64,000 nt of DNA from Canna indica (taxonomy: Eukaryota; Streptophyta; Magnoliopsida; Zingiberales; Cannaceae), in assembly GCA_034359265.1 (NCBI GenBank), contig CP136890.1, positions 53,561,501 to 53,625,500 of the forward strand, in the 5' to 3' direction. Positions 1 through 11,450 of this stretch are shown here, in pieces. The notes under the pieces are model-generated. The model was given only the letters and a program-made list of their open reading frames with translations, had not been told where the DNA came from and ran no database searches. The translations under genes and the position numbers were made by a program. Each line of letters starts with the position of its first letter. The first letter of the stretch is position 1.

Positions 1-160
1 ATTCTCAGAATCTCAGCATGCTGAATTCAATTCTCAGCATGCTGAGTGAATTCCAATTCTCAGCTGTGAATTTAGCATGCTGAGTCAATTCTTAGCATGC
101 GTGAATTCTCAGCATGCTATTGATATAATTCAGCATGCTGCATTGTTAGGTATTTCTCAT
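1..160. repeat. Short palindromic repeats around CAGCATGCTGA
   Basis: The motif CAGCATGCTGA and variants recur about six times, spaced by AATTC-rich linkers. Each copy is a near-perfect palindrome centred on GCATGC. The stretch lies upstream of the CACTA end described next and may be part of that element. I recognise no gene in it. Confidence 0.6.
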
Positions 161-569
161 TTCATTGAGTTACAAACTTTATTTACAACTTTAGAGTGTC
201 AGTTTATTATTTTGCATTGAGTTACAAACATCGTATTCCTCATTTCATTGCCTCATTATTTTTTTTGTTTCTACATGCAGGTAAAAGGATGAAGTGCAAG
301 GATTAGCTTTTTGGAAAAACTTATCTTATGTATTTGAAACTTTGAAACTTTGTAAATATTTGAATAACACAATGTATTTCAAAATTACTGGTATACAATG
401 GTTTCTTATGTGTGTGGATTTTAATGTGTGATTCAAAAATTATTTTTCAGATTTCGTGTGATCAAATTTATATGTGATTTCATTATTTGAGGATTGATCA
501 GGTACACATATAACAAAATAAAATATCTGTTGATCAAAATTGGTAGATTCTAATTCCAACGGATTTACC

Positions 570-1030
570 AACAGATACATATATACGTTGGTATTACCAA
601 CAGATAGGTTTCGTTGGTATTACCAACAGATATTTTATTTTGTTGGTAATACCAACGACAAAATATCCGTTGGTAATACCAACGGTATGCATTGGTAATA
701 CCAACGGACAAATATCCGTTGGTAATACCAACGAAAACATATTCGTTGGTAATACCAACGAAAACATATTCGTTGGTAATACCAACGGACAAATATCCGT
801 TGGTAATACCAACAGACAAATATCTGTTGGTAATACCAACGAATATATGTATCCGTTGGTATTACCAACAAACTAAAATATCTGTTGGTAATACCGTCAG
901 ATTAATTAAAATCCGTCGGTATTACCGAGGAGCCTTTTACCGACGGATTTTACCGACAGTCACTCCGTCGGTAACAATATTGTCGACGGATTTTTGGGTA
1001 TTACCGACGGATTTGGTCCATCGGTAATAC
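570..1030. repeat. CACTA subterminal palindromic repeat array
   Basis: A run of roughly a dozen copies of GTTGGTAATACCAAC separated by short linkers such as GGACAAATATCC. Every copy is itself palindromic, so the array reads similarly on both strands and yields spurious open frames in all six. The last units drift to GTCGGTATTACCGACGG close to the terminus. In the En/Spm family such subterminal repeats are transposase-binding sites; here that role is inferred from position. Confidence 0.85.
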
Positions 1031-1047
1031 CCTGTTTTCTTGTAGTG

Positions 1048-2260
1048 ATTTGTAAGGAATGATGTTTGGGATTTAGTACCTAGGCATAGTGAACAAATTG
1101 TAATTGGGACTAAATGGGTTTATATAAATAAATTAGATGAAGATGGATTAGTCATTAGAAACAAAGCTAGGTTATTGGCCCAATGGTATAATCAAGAAGA
1201 TGGGATAGACTATAATGAAACTTATGTTCTTGTAGCTAGATTAGAAGCAATTTGCATTCTTTTAGCTTATGCAAGTTTCAAATACTTTAAATTCTTTCAA
1301 ATGGATGTTTAAAGTGCATTTTTAAATAGTTTTATAACAGAAGAAGTTTATTTTGAACAACCCCCCATTTTCAAAAACTATGAATTTCCAAATCACGTTC
1401 ACAGACATAAAAAGGCTTTATATGGTTTAAAACGATGCTTGGTATGAAAGGCTTTCCAACTTTTTGAGTGAACAAGGTTTTAGCTTTGGAAAAGTCGATG
1501 TCTCTCTTTTCATTAAAAATGATATTCTACTTTTGCAAATTTATGTGGATGATATTATTTCTGGTGCTGCTAATGAATTCCTATGTGAGTGGTTTGCTAA
1601 GTATATGCAAGAAGAGATTGAGATGAGCATAATGGGAGAACTCTCATTCATGTTTGGACTTCAAATCAAGCAAACCAACAAAGGCATCATCATCAATCAA
1701 GCAAAGTACACCAAGTAGCTCATCAAAAGATTTGGGATGAATGAAGCCAAGTTTGTTTTCAACCCCATTGAGCACATCCATCAAGCTTGATAAAGATGAA
1801 GATAGTGTAAAGGTAGATGAAAAGCTATATCGAGGTATGATTGGTAGTCTCCTTTACTTAACCGCCAGTAGACCGGATATCATGTTTAGCGTATGTGCAT
1901 GTGCTAGGTTTCAATCGTGCCCAAAGATGTCTCATTTAACTGTGGTCAAATGCATATTGAGATATCTAAAAGGTACGGTTGAGTTAGGATTATGGTATCC
2001 AAATGATGCATCTTTTGAATTTATTTGTTTTTCCAATGTCAATTTTGCCCGATGTAAAGTAGATAGAAAAAGCACTAGTGGGTGTTGTCAACTCCTAGGG
2101 ATGAGTCTTGTTTTTTGGTTTTCCAAGAAACAAAACTCGGTTGCACTTTCAACTACTGAATCGGAATACATCGCCGCGGCTAGTTGTTGTGCACAAGTCC
2201 TTTGGATGAAACAAACCCTTATGGATTATGGACATCAAAACAAAAAGGCAATGCTAACTC
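1048..2260 (+). pseudogene. Ty1-copia reverse transcriptase/RNase H remnant
   Basis: Conceptual translation gives, in order, a reverse transcriptase start (NDVWDLV, IGTKWVY), the region before the palm motif (KALYGLKR), the catalytic YVDD box near 1540-1551, the GELSFMFGLQI segment, and the RNase H part (GSLLYLTASRPDIMF, ALSTTESEYIAA). Copia polymerases normally form one continuous frame with gag, protease and integrase. Here stops interrupt it near 1311 and 1716, frameshifts are needed near 1430 and 1720, and the upstream part was displaced by the CACTA element ending at 1047. The frame decays after about 2250. It is an inactive remnant. Confidence 0.9.
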
Positions 2261-2402
2261 AGGAGATTTGTTTACGCAGTTTAGAGACAAACCAATCACC
2301 TAATATGTGGGGCACTCACCAGACACATGCCCAATTCACTCTTTGTAAGTACAATATAAGACATTTGCATTTATCTCCCGAAATTCGACTACCACTACTA
2401 CA

Positions 2403-3206
2403 GTGAATCAGAAATAACAAAAACCTATTTGTCATTACAAGTAAATACCAACTTGCCTCTCCATGACATCACAGCCACATAATTCCATCCTCCACACAGT
2501 CTCGTGTTGTAGTGAGTTATCCACCCGATATCCAATCTTCTCCTCGAAGATAAAAGGTTGTTTCCTCTTTTGCACTTGACAATCTGCACTCGACAATCTG
2601 CACTCAGCAGTTTCAACTCCTCTATATATGGCAACAGTGTTTCCGCGCAATGGAGTTGTGACAATAGATCTCTTCTCCAGTATTTATAGGTGTCACTGGA
2701 AGATTACTAGAAGATCTAAATAAATGCTGACTTCAATCATATTTAATCACCGCCGTCTTCAATAGAAACTGTCAGCATAACTTAGGCATTTTTACAAAAT
2801 ATCATTTATGTAAATAAGAAATGCCTAAGAAATAAGTGAAGAGAAAACTCTTCGAAACTAAATTGTTCAGAAAAAATGATGATGATTTAAATGTCCAGAA
2901 TCAGTTAAATAAAACCATCATTAAACCAGAAGTCCATCAGTCATCAAGATCGTCTCAGACAGTCCATCAGAAAACCTTTAAGACTATAAGCAGTTAAGAT
3001 TGCGTCTTCACAGTTGAAACCTTCAACATTGTTAGAATATATTCTGGTCACAACAGCTCATTGATCTGAATGAATTGTAACATAAGATCTAGTATAAACA
3101 GTTCATCAATACGAGCAGTTGCTCAATGACTTTTTACCTGAAAATTCATCTGAAAAATGTATTTGCCAAATACAACCAACATTCATAAAAACAATACTAA
3201 TAATCT
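2403..3206 (-). mobile_element. Copia LTR, minus strand, with polypurine tract
   Basis: Read on the minus strand, the block is preceded by a purine-rich tract (CCAAAGGAGGAGATTA near 3203-3218). It contains a TATA box (TATAAATA near 2680) and is followed about 280 bp later by the RT remnant of another element. The segment 2716-3203 is repeated at 7861-8346 with high identity, as expected of an LTR family. The left boundary is uncertain. It is probably the 3' LTR of a minus-strand element whose internal part lies to its right. Confidence 0.6.
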
Positions 3207-4735
3207 CCTCCTTTGGCTTATTTGGCAAAAACCCAATCTGTCATAAATAATGCTATAAAGAGAGCATAATAATAGGAGAGAAGTTTTACAAATATAATAG
3301 TTTTAAAACATGAGTCGTCACAAAGTTTAAAACTATTCATTACAAAAAATGAACCATTACCATCATAGAGTTCATATTCAGACATCACAGAGTAGTTATA
3401 TAACAGTACCAACAATTACCATCAAACCAACAAACACAAACTGGTTCACACTTTACCTCAGACCACTTTACCGTAACCAAACCATAACAAGACCAGAACC
3501 CATTTATTCAAAACACACCACATATCTACCCATTTTTGGTCGAATAAGCCAAAGAGCTGGGATTGGTCACTGTTACTCAGTAGATCAGAAGCTGCCTAGA
3601 CCGGGCCAACCATAATCCTCTCCAGAAGACCAGCAGGGAACGTCTTCATTACTGTCTATAAAATATTTGGTCATCTTTTTCTCAAAAGATATAACCTGTA
3701 GAGAAAGAGTTGCCAACAACATTTGTGTTTTGAACGGTTCATCCTAGATGACCCTTTCTGCACTGGTTCCAGGAGCTGGATAGTACCCTAGCTGTTGATG
3801 CAAGAGCCGAAGTTATTTCAGCTGTTGTTGGCACAGAGACGTTCAACCTAGTGTCAGTCTTGACTACCTCAGCAATAGTTTTGCCTTTCGTTGACTCAGT
3901 TTTAGAACCTATCTTTCTTGGAATTGAGTCATGATACTTGTTAGTTATAAAAATGGACCGAGAAGAAATATTGATTTCTTCTTTATCCTCCCCTCAGAAC
4001 ATAATTTCTCCCCCTAGAAGATAACTCTTCTTCAGAACTAGGAAAAATAGGGAGTAATGTGAGGGTTATGGATACAATACCTCTTCAACAGCATTCTGTA
4101 GCTTTTCTTTTCGATTTCTTTCTCTGCTTTTGATCAAGAGAGGTGGAAGGAGATGATCTTTTATCAGCGGATGGTGCTGAAATTTTTTTGTCAACAATTT
4201 CAGCAGCACTTGAGAACACCATTTCTATTGCCAATGAAGCTTCCAACTCTTTCTCTAAGCTCATTATTTACCCTTTTTGCTGTTTTGTAAAGGAACTTTG
4301 GCTTATATAGATTGTAGAATAAAGGAAGATTGAGACTGTCGATTAAGTTCTTAAGAAATTGAACTGAGTTGCAATGCAGAAAGGACATAAATGATGACAT
4401 ATTTGTTCACATTCACATTAAAGTACAGCCTCCGCCGAAAAACGTAAAGGAGAAGTTACGATTACATGAGAAACGCCAGCTGAAAAATTGATTATGTGAA
4501 AAAATAAATTTTTAAAAACCAATTTATCCATCATGAACACACTCTCCAGGAAAGATTTAAAGATTTTTCAAATATCTCATTTAAAAGAAGAATATGTGAC
4601 ATGACACTAGGTCCTTGGGCAAAAAGTAACCTAACTGCACTGAATTAATGGCCTTTGAGAAGAAAGTTGCATCCTTATCCAATCTTATCTTTGTATTATC
4701 CTAGATATTAATATTTATTTCTATCGCTATTTGTG
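3207..4735 (-). other. Presumed internal region of the minus-strand copia element
   Basis: This stretch adjoins the polypurine tract of the LTR on its left. It contains further purine-rich tracts on the minus strand (GAGGGGAGGATAAAG and CTAGGGGGAGAAATT near 3985-4020), which SIRE-like copia elements carry downstream of pol. Open frames are short (longest 66 codons at 4200-4400) and no protein family can be named. The upstream part of the retroelement is absent. Confidence 0.4.
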
Positions 4736-5860
4736 ATTGTCAGCCTAGCGGGCTAGTTCGAGGTCGAACCAAGTCGACTCATGGTCCGGTGCGAGCTAGC
4801 GAGCTCGGGTAAGTAGGAATTTCAATTATGCAATTTCTTTTCTTGATTAGATAAATTTATTTAATTATGTTGTTGCGTGTACTTGATTATTAAATTATGT
4901 TGCATATGGGTGTGCATGTGATTGATGCTTGTATTTAGCATGGGGTTAGTTTGGGTTAGCGGGTTGCGGATCCGGATCATGTGAGAGCAGGTTTTAGTGT
5001 GTGGATAAGAGCAAATAGGAGGGGATTATAAAATCCCCCCATAGGGCTAGGCAGCTCCCTATTGGAGCCGCACCAGCCGAATTGAAGAGAGGAGCCGTCC
5101 AGCCAAGCCGAGTCGCTCCTCTCTCCTTTCCCCTCCCTTGGAGCCATCGCCCTCAAGCAGCTAGCCGCCAGGCTCTCTCTCTCTCTTCCCCTCTCATCCT
5201 TCCCTCTTGAAGCTTGGAGCCACCGCTCCTTTCCCATTGTTTGTGCCGAGCCACCACCCTTTGAGGCCGGATTCTGAGACTGCCGATCAGAGAATTTTCT
5301 TCTAAACTTTCTTCGTAATCGGGTGAGTGGTTTTACCCTTCCTTTTCTCGGGTTTTCTTTTGTGTTCTTGAGCCGTTCTTGAAATCAAGGTGTTCTTGTT
5401 GGCTTTTTCGTCAAATCTCGAGTTCTTGCTGCTTTTCTTGTTGCCATGGAATAGGAGGCCCGAAGACCTCCTCCTATGGGGCTCGACAGCCCTAGGGTTA
5501 CCCTAGGAGTGCTCGGCTAAGGAGGAATTGGGTCGCCCTCAAGGTGTTCGATGAAATGCCTAAGAGGAATTTTCGATGTTCTTGAGGTCTAAAATCCTAA
5601 TCTTTATTATGTTCCTATGATGCTACGCATGATTCCTATCTAAATCTTTAACTTCAGCGTATGAATCCATGTTTTTTGCGTGAAAGGACTTAAATCTTGT
5701 TGCCATGTATGTTCTTGATGGGTTCTTGATGTTGAATCTTAAGTCTTGGTTTAATGATGGTATGGATGCTACCTTTTCAAGTTCAGAAATTAACCTGGAT
5801 TCTTTGTAAGATTTCTCAGCAATCTGACTTTTGCAGGTTTCGACTTCCTCCTCAAGTTTC
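4736..5860 (+). other. Unclassified LTR-like or promoter-like block
   Basis: A TATA-like GATTATAAAATCCCCCC sits at about 5023-5040. It is followed by a GC- and CT-rich leader (5060-5280) and then a possible splice donor (GGGTGAGTGG near 5320). The layout resembles a gypsy LTR or a plant 5' UTR. No open frame is recognisable and no second copy was found in the window. It ends where a copia LTR begins at 5861. Confidence 0.35.
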
Positions 5861-7860
5861 TGTTGGGATGGGAATAAGAAACGCAGCGGAAATAGCAATT
5901 TAAAAATTCGAAACATCCCAAAACAGCGATCTACTTTAGCAACAATTAAGGAATTCAACTACGAGAGATGGGGAAAGGTATACCTTATACCGCGGATGGA
6001 TAGGGTGCTCCTACTCACATATCAAGATGCCCACAGGCACGTCCTCCAATTATAGTCCACATCAGGCACCTCGCAACAAAGGGGCAGCGAACAATCGGAC
6101 TCGTCGTGGCTCAATGGAGACTCTTTCTTAAACCACGAAACCTAAAAGGCTAGGCCGGCCCTTCCACCAAGCATCGGGCTCCAAAACGAGAGGAAGAGGA
6201 GATGAGAAACCAATGGAATGAAGAGATAATATCAAAGAGTACCTCGTTGTCCTTGTTTGGAATCCTCCAAGTGGATGAAGTAGGCGGCACACCCAAGTAG
6301 AAGACACCCCAAAATTTGGCTTCGTAAAAGACTGGGAAGGAGGAAGTAGATGGCCGGCCACCAATGGAGAGGAGGAAGAACTAGTTCACACACCCTCCAT
6401 GAGATGCTCGGCCACTATTTATAGAGAGGGGAGCAGTTACATGGTAGACCCAGCCTAAATAAATAAATGGCCGGCCACCAATGGAGAGGAGGAAGAACTA
6501 GTTCACACCCCTTAAAAACTCTCTCCCGGAATTCAAATTTTCGGGGTTTGCTTTCAAATATAATTCATATTTTAATGGCTTCATAATTAATTCGAAATTA
6601 ATTAAATCCAATAAAATATAAACTTTAATTTATACAAATAAGAATGATAATTATCTAAACAAACCAATTCCTAAAAAGGTAGGAAAGTGGTTTATCTAAA
6701 TAATTCAATTCTTATTTATTAATAGAATTATGATTTATCCTCATAAATCCTATATCTATTAATTTTATGATTTATCTCCATAAATCAAATTCTTATTTAT
6801 TAGAATTTATCCAAATTAATTAATTCCTAATTAATCGATTAGGCTCATAGTTGAAAACTAATTTTCCCACCATGTATATTTGATTCAAAACCAAATTATA
6901 TTTAATTCATAATTAAATATATTCCCGGTCAAGTAGTTAATTAAATTTTAAATTCATAATTAAATTTAATCAACTACATGAAATATTATCAGGTGCCAAT
7001 CCCTACAATTTAGGGATGCCCTACAAATTAGTGTTGCCGAGGAAATCCTTCCTCGCGCATTCGTTACTATAGGAAATAACTTTCCTATCATGCTCGTAAA
7101 TAAGATCCGTGATCGAGTTGCAGCATGTCCATGCTATTAGACATATAGGGCAGTATTCGGACTTTATCTCATAAGGTCTGTTATGAGGTTAGTCTGTTAT
7201 GTGTGACCTATTGGGCCCCACACTAAGCTAGTAGTGAGTTGTGCATAAACGGAGAGTAGGATCTGATATAATGACTTCTATTCAAATCTTACGAGCCTCC
7301 ACTAAACCCTTTTAGTGTAGTCGTGAGGGACTCCACTCACAAGTCAAGATTGACATCTAGCAACATGTCATAACTACCCGAATAGTGTGAGGTTCAATCT
7401 ATAGGGATGGAACCCCCTGCGGTGATTAGTTATCGTGCAACTAAATCCCTCGGTTACAAAGTCCCGAAATCGGCTAGGATATGGAACGAGTGTCACACCC
7501 TAATACTGATTCATATGTATTCCACCCGTCAAGATGTCGTCTCAATAATGAAACATCAGAAACATCTTCTTGACTTTCATATCTACTCTGGCCAGAGATT
7601 CCCGAGTTGAAGGGACACATAGGACATTATCTCCTCTTACTATGAGTAATCGATTCCATGTTGGTTGCTCACCTACGTCCATGAATGCTTCTCCATACCC
7701 AGTAATACCCGGCAAATGATGCTGAGCGCCACATAGGGATAGAACCAAAGCAATGGGTCATCACTCACAAGGTAACCATGACAACCTCAGGTCCAAGGAC
7801 TGTTTGCACCTACTATCACCCGAGGAACATCCTATTGACACTCATGTAAGGATTCTATTC
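5861..7860 (-). mobile_element. Copia-type LTR, minus strand, truncated
   Basis: On the minus strand the block ends in CCCATCCCAACA at 5861 and has a TATA box (CTATAAATAG near 6417-6426). Its U3-like half (about 7000-7860) resembles 10,701-11,360 and 46,990-47,950, so it is a dispersed LTR family. The upstream end is cut at 7860, where another LTR fragment is joined. A 40-bp segment (ATGGCCGGCCACCAATGG...) is repeated directly at about 6351 and 6467. No primer site or coding sequence adjoins it. Confidence 0.6.
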
Positions 7861-8346
7861 TAAATAAATGCTGACTTCAATCATATTTAATCACCGTCGT
7901 CTTCAATAGAAACCGTCAGCATAACTTAGGCATTTTTACAAAAGATCATTTATGTAAATAAGAAATGCCTAAGAAATAAGTGAAGAGAAAACTCTTCGAA
8001 ACTAAACTGTTCAGGAAAAATAATGACGATTTAAATGTCCAGAATCAGTTAAATAAAACCATAATTAAACTAGAAGTCCATCAGTCATCAAGATAGTCTC
8101 AAACAGTCCATCAGAAATCCTTTAAGACTATAAGCAGTTAAGACTGCGTCTTCACAGTTGAAACCTTCAACATTTTCAGAATATATTCTAGTCACAGCAG
8201 CTCATCGATTTGAATGAATTGTAATTTAAGATCCAGCATAAATAGTTCGTCAATTTGAGCAATTGCTCAAGGACTTGTTACCTGAGAATTAATCTGAAAA
8301 ATATTTTTGCCAAATACAGCCAACATTCATAAAAACAATACTAACA
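7861..8346 (-). repeat. Second copy of the LTR segment at 2716-3203
   Basis: About 485 bp matches 2716-3203 in the same orientation, starting TCTAAATAAATGCTGAC and ending CAATACTAA. It lacks the flanking TATA/R-U5 part and the polypurine tract, so it is a truncated LTR. It is joined to an unrelated copia LTR on the left and to a SIRE-like LTR tail on the right. Confidence 0.75.
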
Positions 8347-8990
8347 CCCCTCATAACCCTTCCCAAAACTTCTTCACTATTTGATTGAACCTTCAAGAGA
8401 GTTCTAAAAGCCTTCTAGAGTTGAATACCACACCCGAGCTTCGTCGATTTATCATCCACTCGAAGTGTTCTTCGCAACTCGACTCTAACTTCAAATTTCA
8501 CCATCCGATTTGAGGAGTTGAAGGCTTGGAAGGCTAAGAAGGGAGCAGACAAGTTTGGTTTCCTTTGTTCTTGTTTTCCATAGTTGTTTAAGTGTATTTC
8601 TCATTATAGCTTGTAAGGTGTGCTACGTAAACATCTTAAGGTCTTTGTAGAATTGTGTTTTGCCTAGAAGAATAGGTGTTGAGGCTTTCTCAAAGGGTTG
8701 AGAAGTGAGTCCTCATTGTATTCTTAGTGAAACACTTGGTCTATAAAGCATTTGGGTTAGAATTCCTTGGTGTGGAGCCAAGTTAGTGGAGTAGGCGGTT
8801 TGGCCGAACCACTATAAACGATTGTGTTTGCATTGCTTCCTTACTTGCATTTGATTGACATACTTACTTGCGTAAAAGAATAACAATTTGGTTGTTAAAC
8901 AGGATTAAATCGAATTTTTTTAATTAAACTTAGTTTTAGTTACACACCATTCACCCCCCCCCCCCCCCTTTAGTGTGGATATTTGAACAA
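8347..8990 (+). mobile_element. SIRE-like copia LTR, 3' part, plus strand
   Basis: The 3' end resembles the solo LTR at 19,385-20,906: a leader with GGTTGAGA/GGCGGT motifs, the phrase CCGAACCACTATAAACGATTGTGTTTGCATTGC, then CACACCATTCACC with about 15 C residues and TTTAGTGTGG. The upstream half is missing. The C-tract is a homopolymer expansion of a tract shared by the whole LTR family. Confidence 0.65.
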
Positions 8991-9247
8991 CGGGTTCTTT
9001 AGGGGTCCAAGCATCATACTGAGGATTTTACAATTTATTTAGACATCCTAAACTAAGACTTTAACTTCTCACCGAATCCGAGCGTGTCGACCAGCGTCCA
9101 TCCGATTTTCCAATTTTTCCGATATTTTTGATCGCGGACGTGGAGCACTAACTGACTTTGAACCTGAATGTATTGCTTCAAGAAAACATTAGTTCCATGT
9201 TTGTTATCATTAAAATAGACCAAGGTTGAAAACCTTTAGGCCAACAT
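8991..9247 (-). mobile_element. SIRE-like copia LTR, 5' fragment, minus strand
   Basis: On the minus strand it begins TGTTGGCCTAAAGGTTTTCAACCTTGG at about 9247, the same start as the other SIRE-like LTRs here, and continues for about 250 bp. The rest of the LTR is absent. The stretch 9250-9720 that follows holds no gene I can recognise. Confidence 0.6.
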
Positions 9248-9732
9248 CGAAGGCCTATAATACTTTTTCCATTTGTTTCTTAACTTCATCTTTACACTCC
9301 TTGAACTATTCAAAGGACTGGGGTCTGTGTCGCATCAGATGGACATACTCGTGTCTCGTCATGTCGTAGGAGTAGCTCTGGCTTGAGTAGTCATCGGCCT
9401 GCATACACCTATGTGGGCCAACTCTAACAACTCAGCGACCCTTTCACTAGTTCTGGTGAACAGAGGCTCTGTCATTTTGTCTTCGAGACACAATTATCAA
9501 GTTGACAATGATTTGTAATTGCATGGGTCAAAGTACCCATTCTATGTCTATGTCTTAAAAGCCAAGGATAAGTCAAGTTCATTTTATCTTCTTTTGTGTT
9601 CATTTCATATGAAATACATTATCACTAACATTTCAAAATATTGAGCCATTCACAATGTGTCGAGTAGCATATAACATATTAAAATGGTATATGAGGCAAC
9701 TATTGCCTTTTAAAGACATTTCATAATCTTGT

Positions 9733-10700
9733 TCAAGTAAAAAAAGAACAGAAATGATGTTCTTTAATTAATACTGGAACGAAATAAAAATTATTCAGCT
9801 CAATAGTATTGCTAGAAGGTAAATCTAAACAATAGGTTCCTACGACTAGAGTTGCAACTCTTGCACCATTGCCTACCTGGAGGTCACAATCGCCTTTGTC
9901 CAGGCTTCTACTTCTTCTCAGCTCCTGCAACGAATTGCATATATGAGAACCACAACCGGTATCCAATACCCATGAAGTAGAATTGCTTAATGATCAATTT
10001 ATTTCAACAACAAATGCACTTGAAGAGTGGGCTTCAGAAGCCATCTTTTGTCTTATCTCTGCAATATACTCCTTGCTGTTGCGCTTCCAGTGGCCTTTTT
10101 CACCAAAATGAAAACATGTGCCTTTGGGAACCACCTTCCCTTTCTTCTTGATATCTTTCTTAGGTTTCACAGTTTTATTCTTTGTTTTGTTCTCAATAGA
10201 GCGTTTATTTGCCTTAGAGGCATCTCCATACAAACAAGACTCTGCCCTTAACCTTCACAAGGTGGGACTCGGCAGTCTTGAGCATATTAAGGAGCTCGGG
10301 AAGTGAGGCATCCAGCTTGTTCATGTGGAAGTTTACAAGAAACTACGAAAACGAATCTGAGAGGGATTGTAGTACAAAGTCCTCACTCAGTTCCCCATTC
10401 ATGGTGAAGCCCAACCTCTTTAACTACTCAATCAAATTGATTAGTTTTAGGATATGGGTCTCGACTGCAGTGTCCTCCTCCATTTTGGCATGGAGGAGTC
10501 GCTTAGACAGCTAGTACCTAGTAGTCCTGATTTGCTCTCCATACAACTCCTTGAGGCGGAGCAAGATAGCCGTGGTATCCATCTTTTCATGATGTCTATG
10601 CAATCGATCACTCATGGATACTAGCATGACAGACTTCACGAGCATGCTATCATCTTGCCACTTCTTATAAGCGAGCCTCTTTCTTAGGGTGTTGTTCCCT
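9733..10700 (-). pseudogene. Ty1-copia gag and protease remnant
   Basis: Read 5' to 3' on the minus strand there is a gag segment (RLAYKKWQDDSMLVKSVMLVSM near 10,690-10,610). Next comes a zinc-knuckle segment (CFHFGEKGHWKRNSKEY near 10,115), then the aspartic protease with its active site (MDTGCGSHICNSLQELRR from 9966) and LQVGNGARVA. In the copia family gag binds RNA and the protease matures the polyprotein. The knuckle has lost two of its cysteines (CFHF, RNS), and stops and frameshifts separate the pieces. The reverse transcriptase is missing. The gag start is fused to LTR sequence at about 10,700. Confidence 0.85.
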
Positions 10701-11450
10701 TCCTCATTGGGCCCTGCACGAAGCCAGTAGTGAGTCGTGCACAACGGATAGTCGAATTCGATAGAACACCTTCTTCTCGAATTTCTACGAGCCTCTACTA
10801 AACCCCTTTAGAGCGGTCATGTGAGACTCCACTCATAAGTCATGATTGATGTCTAGCAACATGTCATGATCACCCGGATAGTGTGAGGTTCAATGTACAG
10901 AGATCCTTCGGTGATTATGTCCATAACTAAATCCTTCGGTTATAATGTCCGTAACTCGGCTAGGGTACGGAAGTCGTGTCAAACCCTAATGCCTATTCAT
11001 ATGTATTCCACTCTTTCAAGTTGTCATCTCAACCATGGAACGTTAGAAACCCTTCTCTGACCTTCATATCTACTCTAGCCAGATATTCCCGAGTCGACAC
11101 TTGCAGGAGCACATAGGGCATTATCTCTTCTTACTAGGAGTAACTGATTCCTTGTTGGTTGCTCACCTACCATCATGAAAGCTTCACTATGCCCAGTAGT
11201 TCCCGACACATGACTTTGCAAGCCAAGCAGGGATAACACCAAAGCAATAGATCGTCAATCACAAGGTTATCATGACAACCTCAGGTCCAAGGATTGCTAG
11301 CTTGCACCCACTATCACCTAAGGAACCTATTTACACTCATGTAAGGATTCTATTTGGCGTTCCTCAAGCGGGTCCATTCAATGAACTCATTCTTCAATAA
11401 GCACCTGCACTTGTACATTAATGACGCTTCATAGGTAACTATGAGATCAA
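10701..11450 (-). mobile_element. Copia LTR fragment related to 7190-7860
   Basis: Shared phrases with 7190-7860 include the segment around GTAGTGAGT(T/C)GTGCA, the CTACTAAACCC block and the closing ACACTCATGTAAGGATTCTATT. The fragment joins directly to a gag coding remnant on its left with no intervening primer site. On its right it runs to a gypsy integrase at about 11,450. It is an LTR relic. Confidence 0.65.

Larger units (their letters stand above)
1..1047. mobile_element. CACTA (En/Spm) transposon, right-hand end
   Basis: The terminal bases TTTTCTTGTAGTG at 1035-1047 read CACTACAAGAAAA on the opposite strand, the hallmark CACTA terminus. The base after it (1048) resumes a copia reverse transcriptase, so the element sits inside a retrotransposon. 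The other end lies outside the window, so the 3-bp target duplication (ATT on this side) cannot be verified. Positions 160-550 are AT-rich with no recognisable domain and may be the 3' end of a transposon gene. Confidence 0.8.

Noticed and set aside
570..900. Possible CRISPR-like array, from regular repeats with spacers
   Set aside because: Spacers are near-identical, the units are palindromic, and the array lies at a CACTA terminus in plant DNA.
565..1027. Overlapping open frames of 78-111 codons on both strands with repeated GNTN/VGITN/LVIPT motifs
   Set aside because: They are translations of the palindromic subterminal repeats of a CACTA element and exist in several frames at once.
2425..2664. 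Minus-strand 79-codon frame with LLSADCRVQIV repeats
   Set aside because: It lies in the R-U5 part of a copia LTR and contains short internal repeats; no protein family is recognisable.
4200..4400. 66-codon minus-strand frame as a possible envelope-like or gag product
   Set aside because: I cannot match it to a family from sequence alone, and it is isolated among stops.
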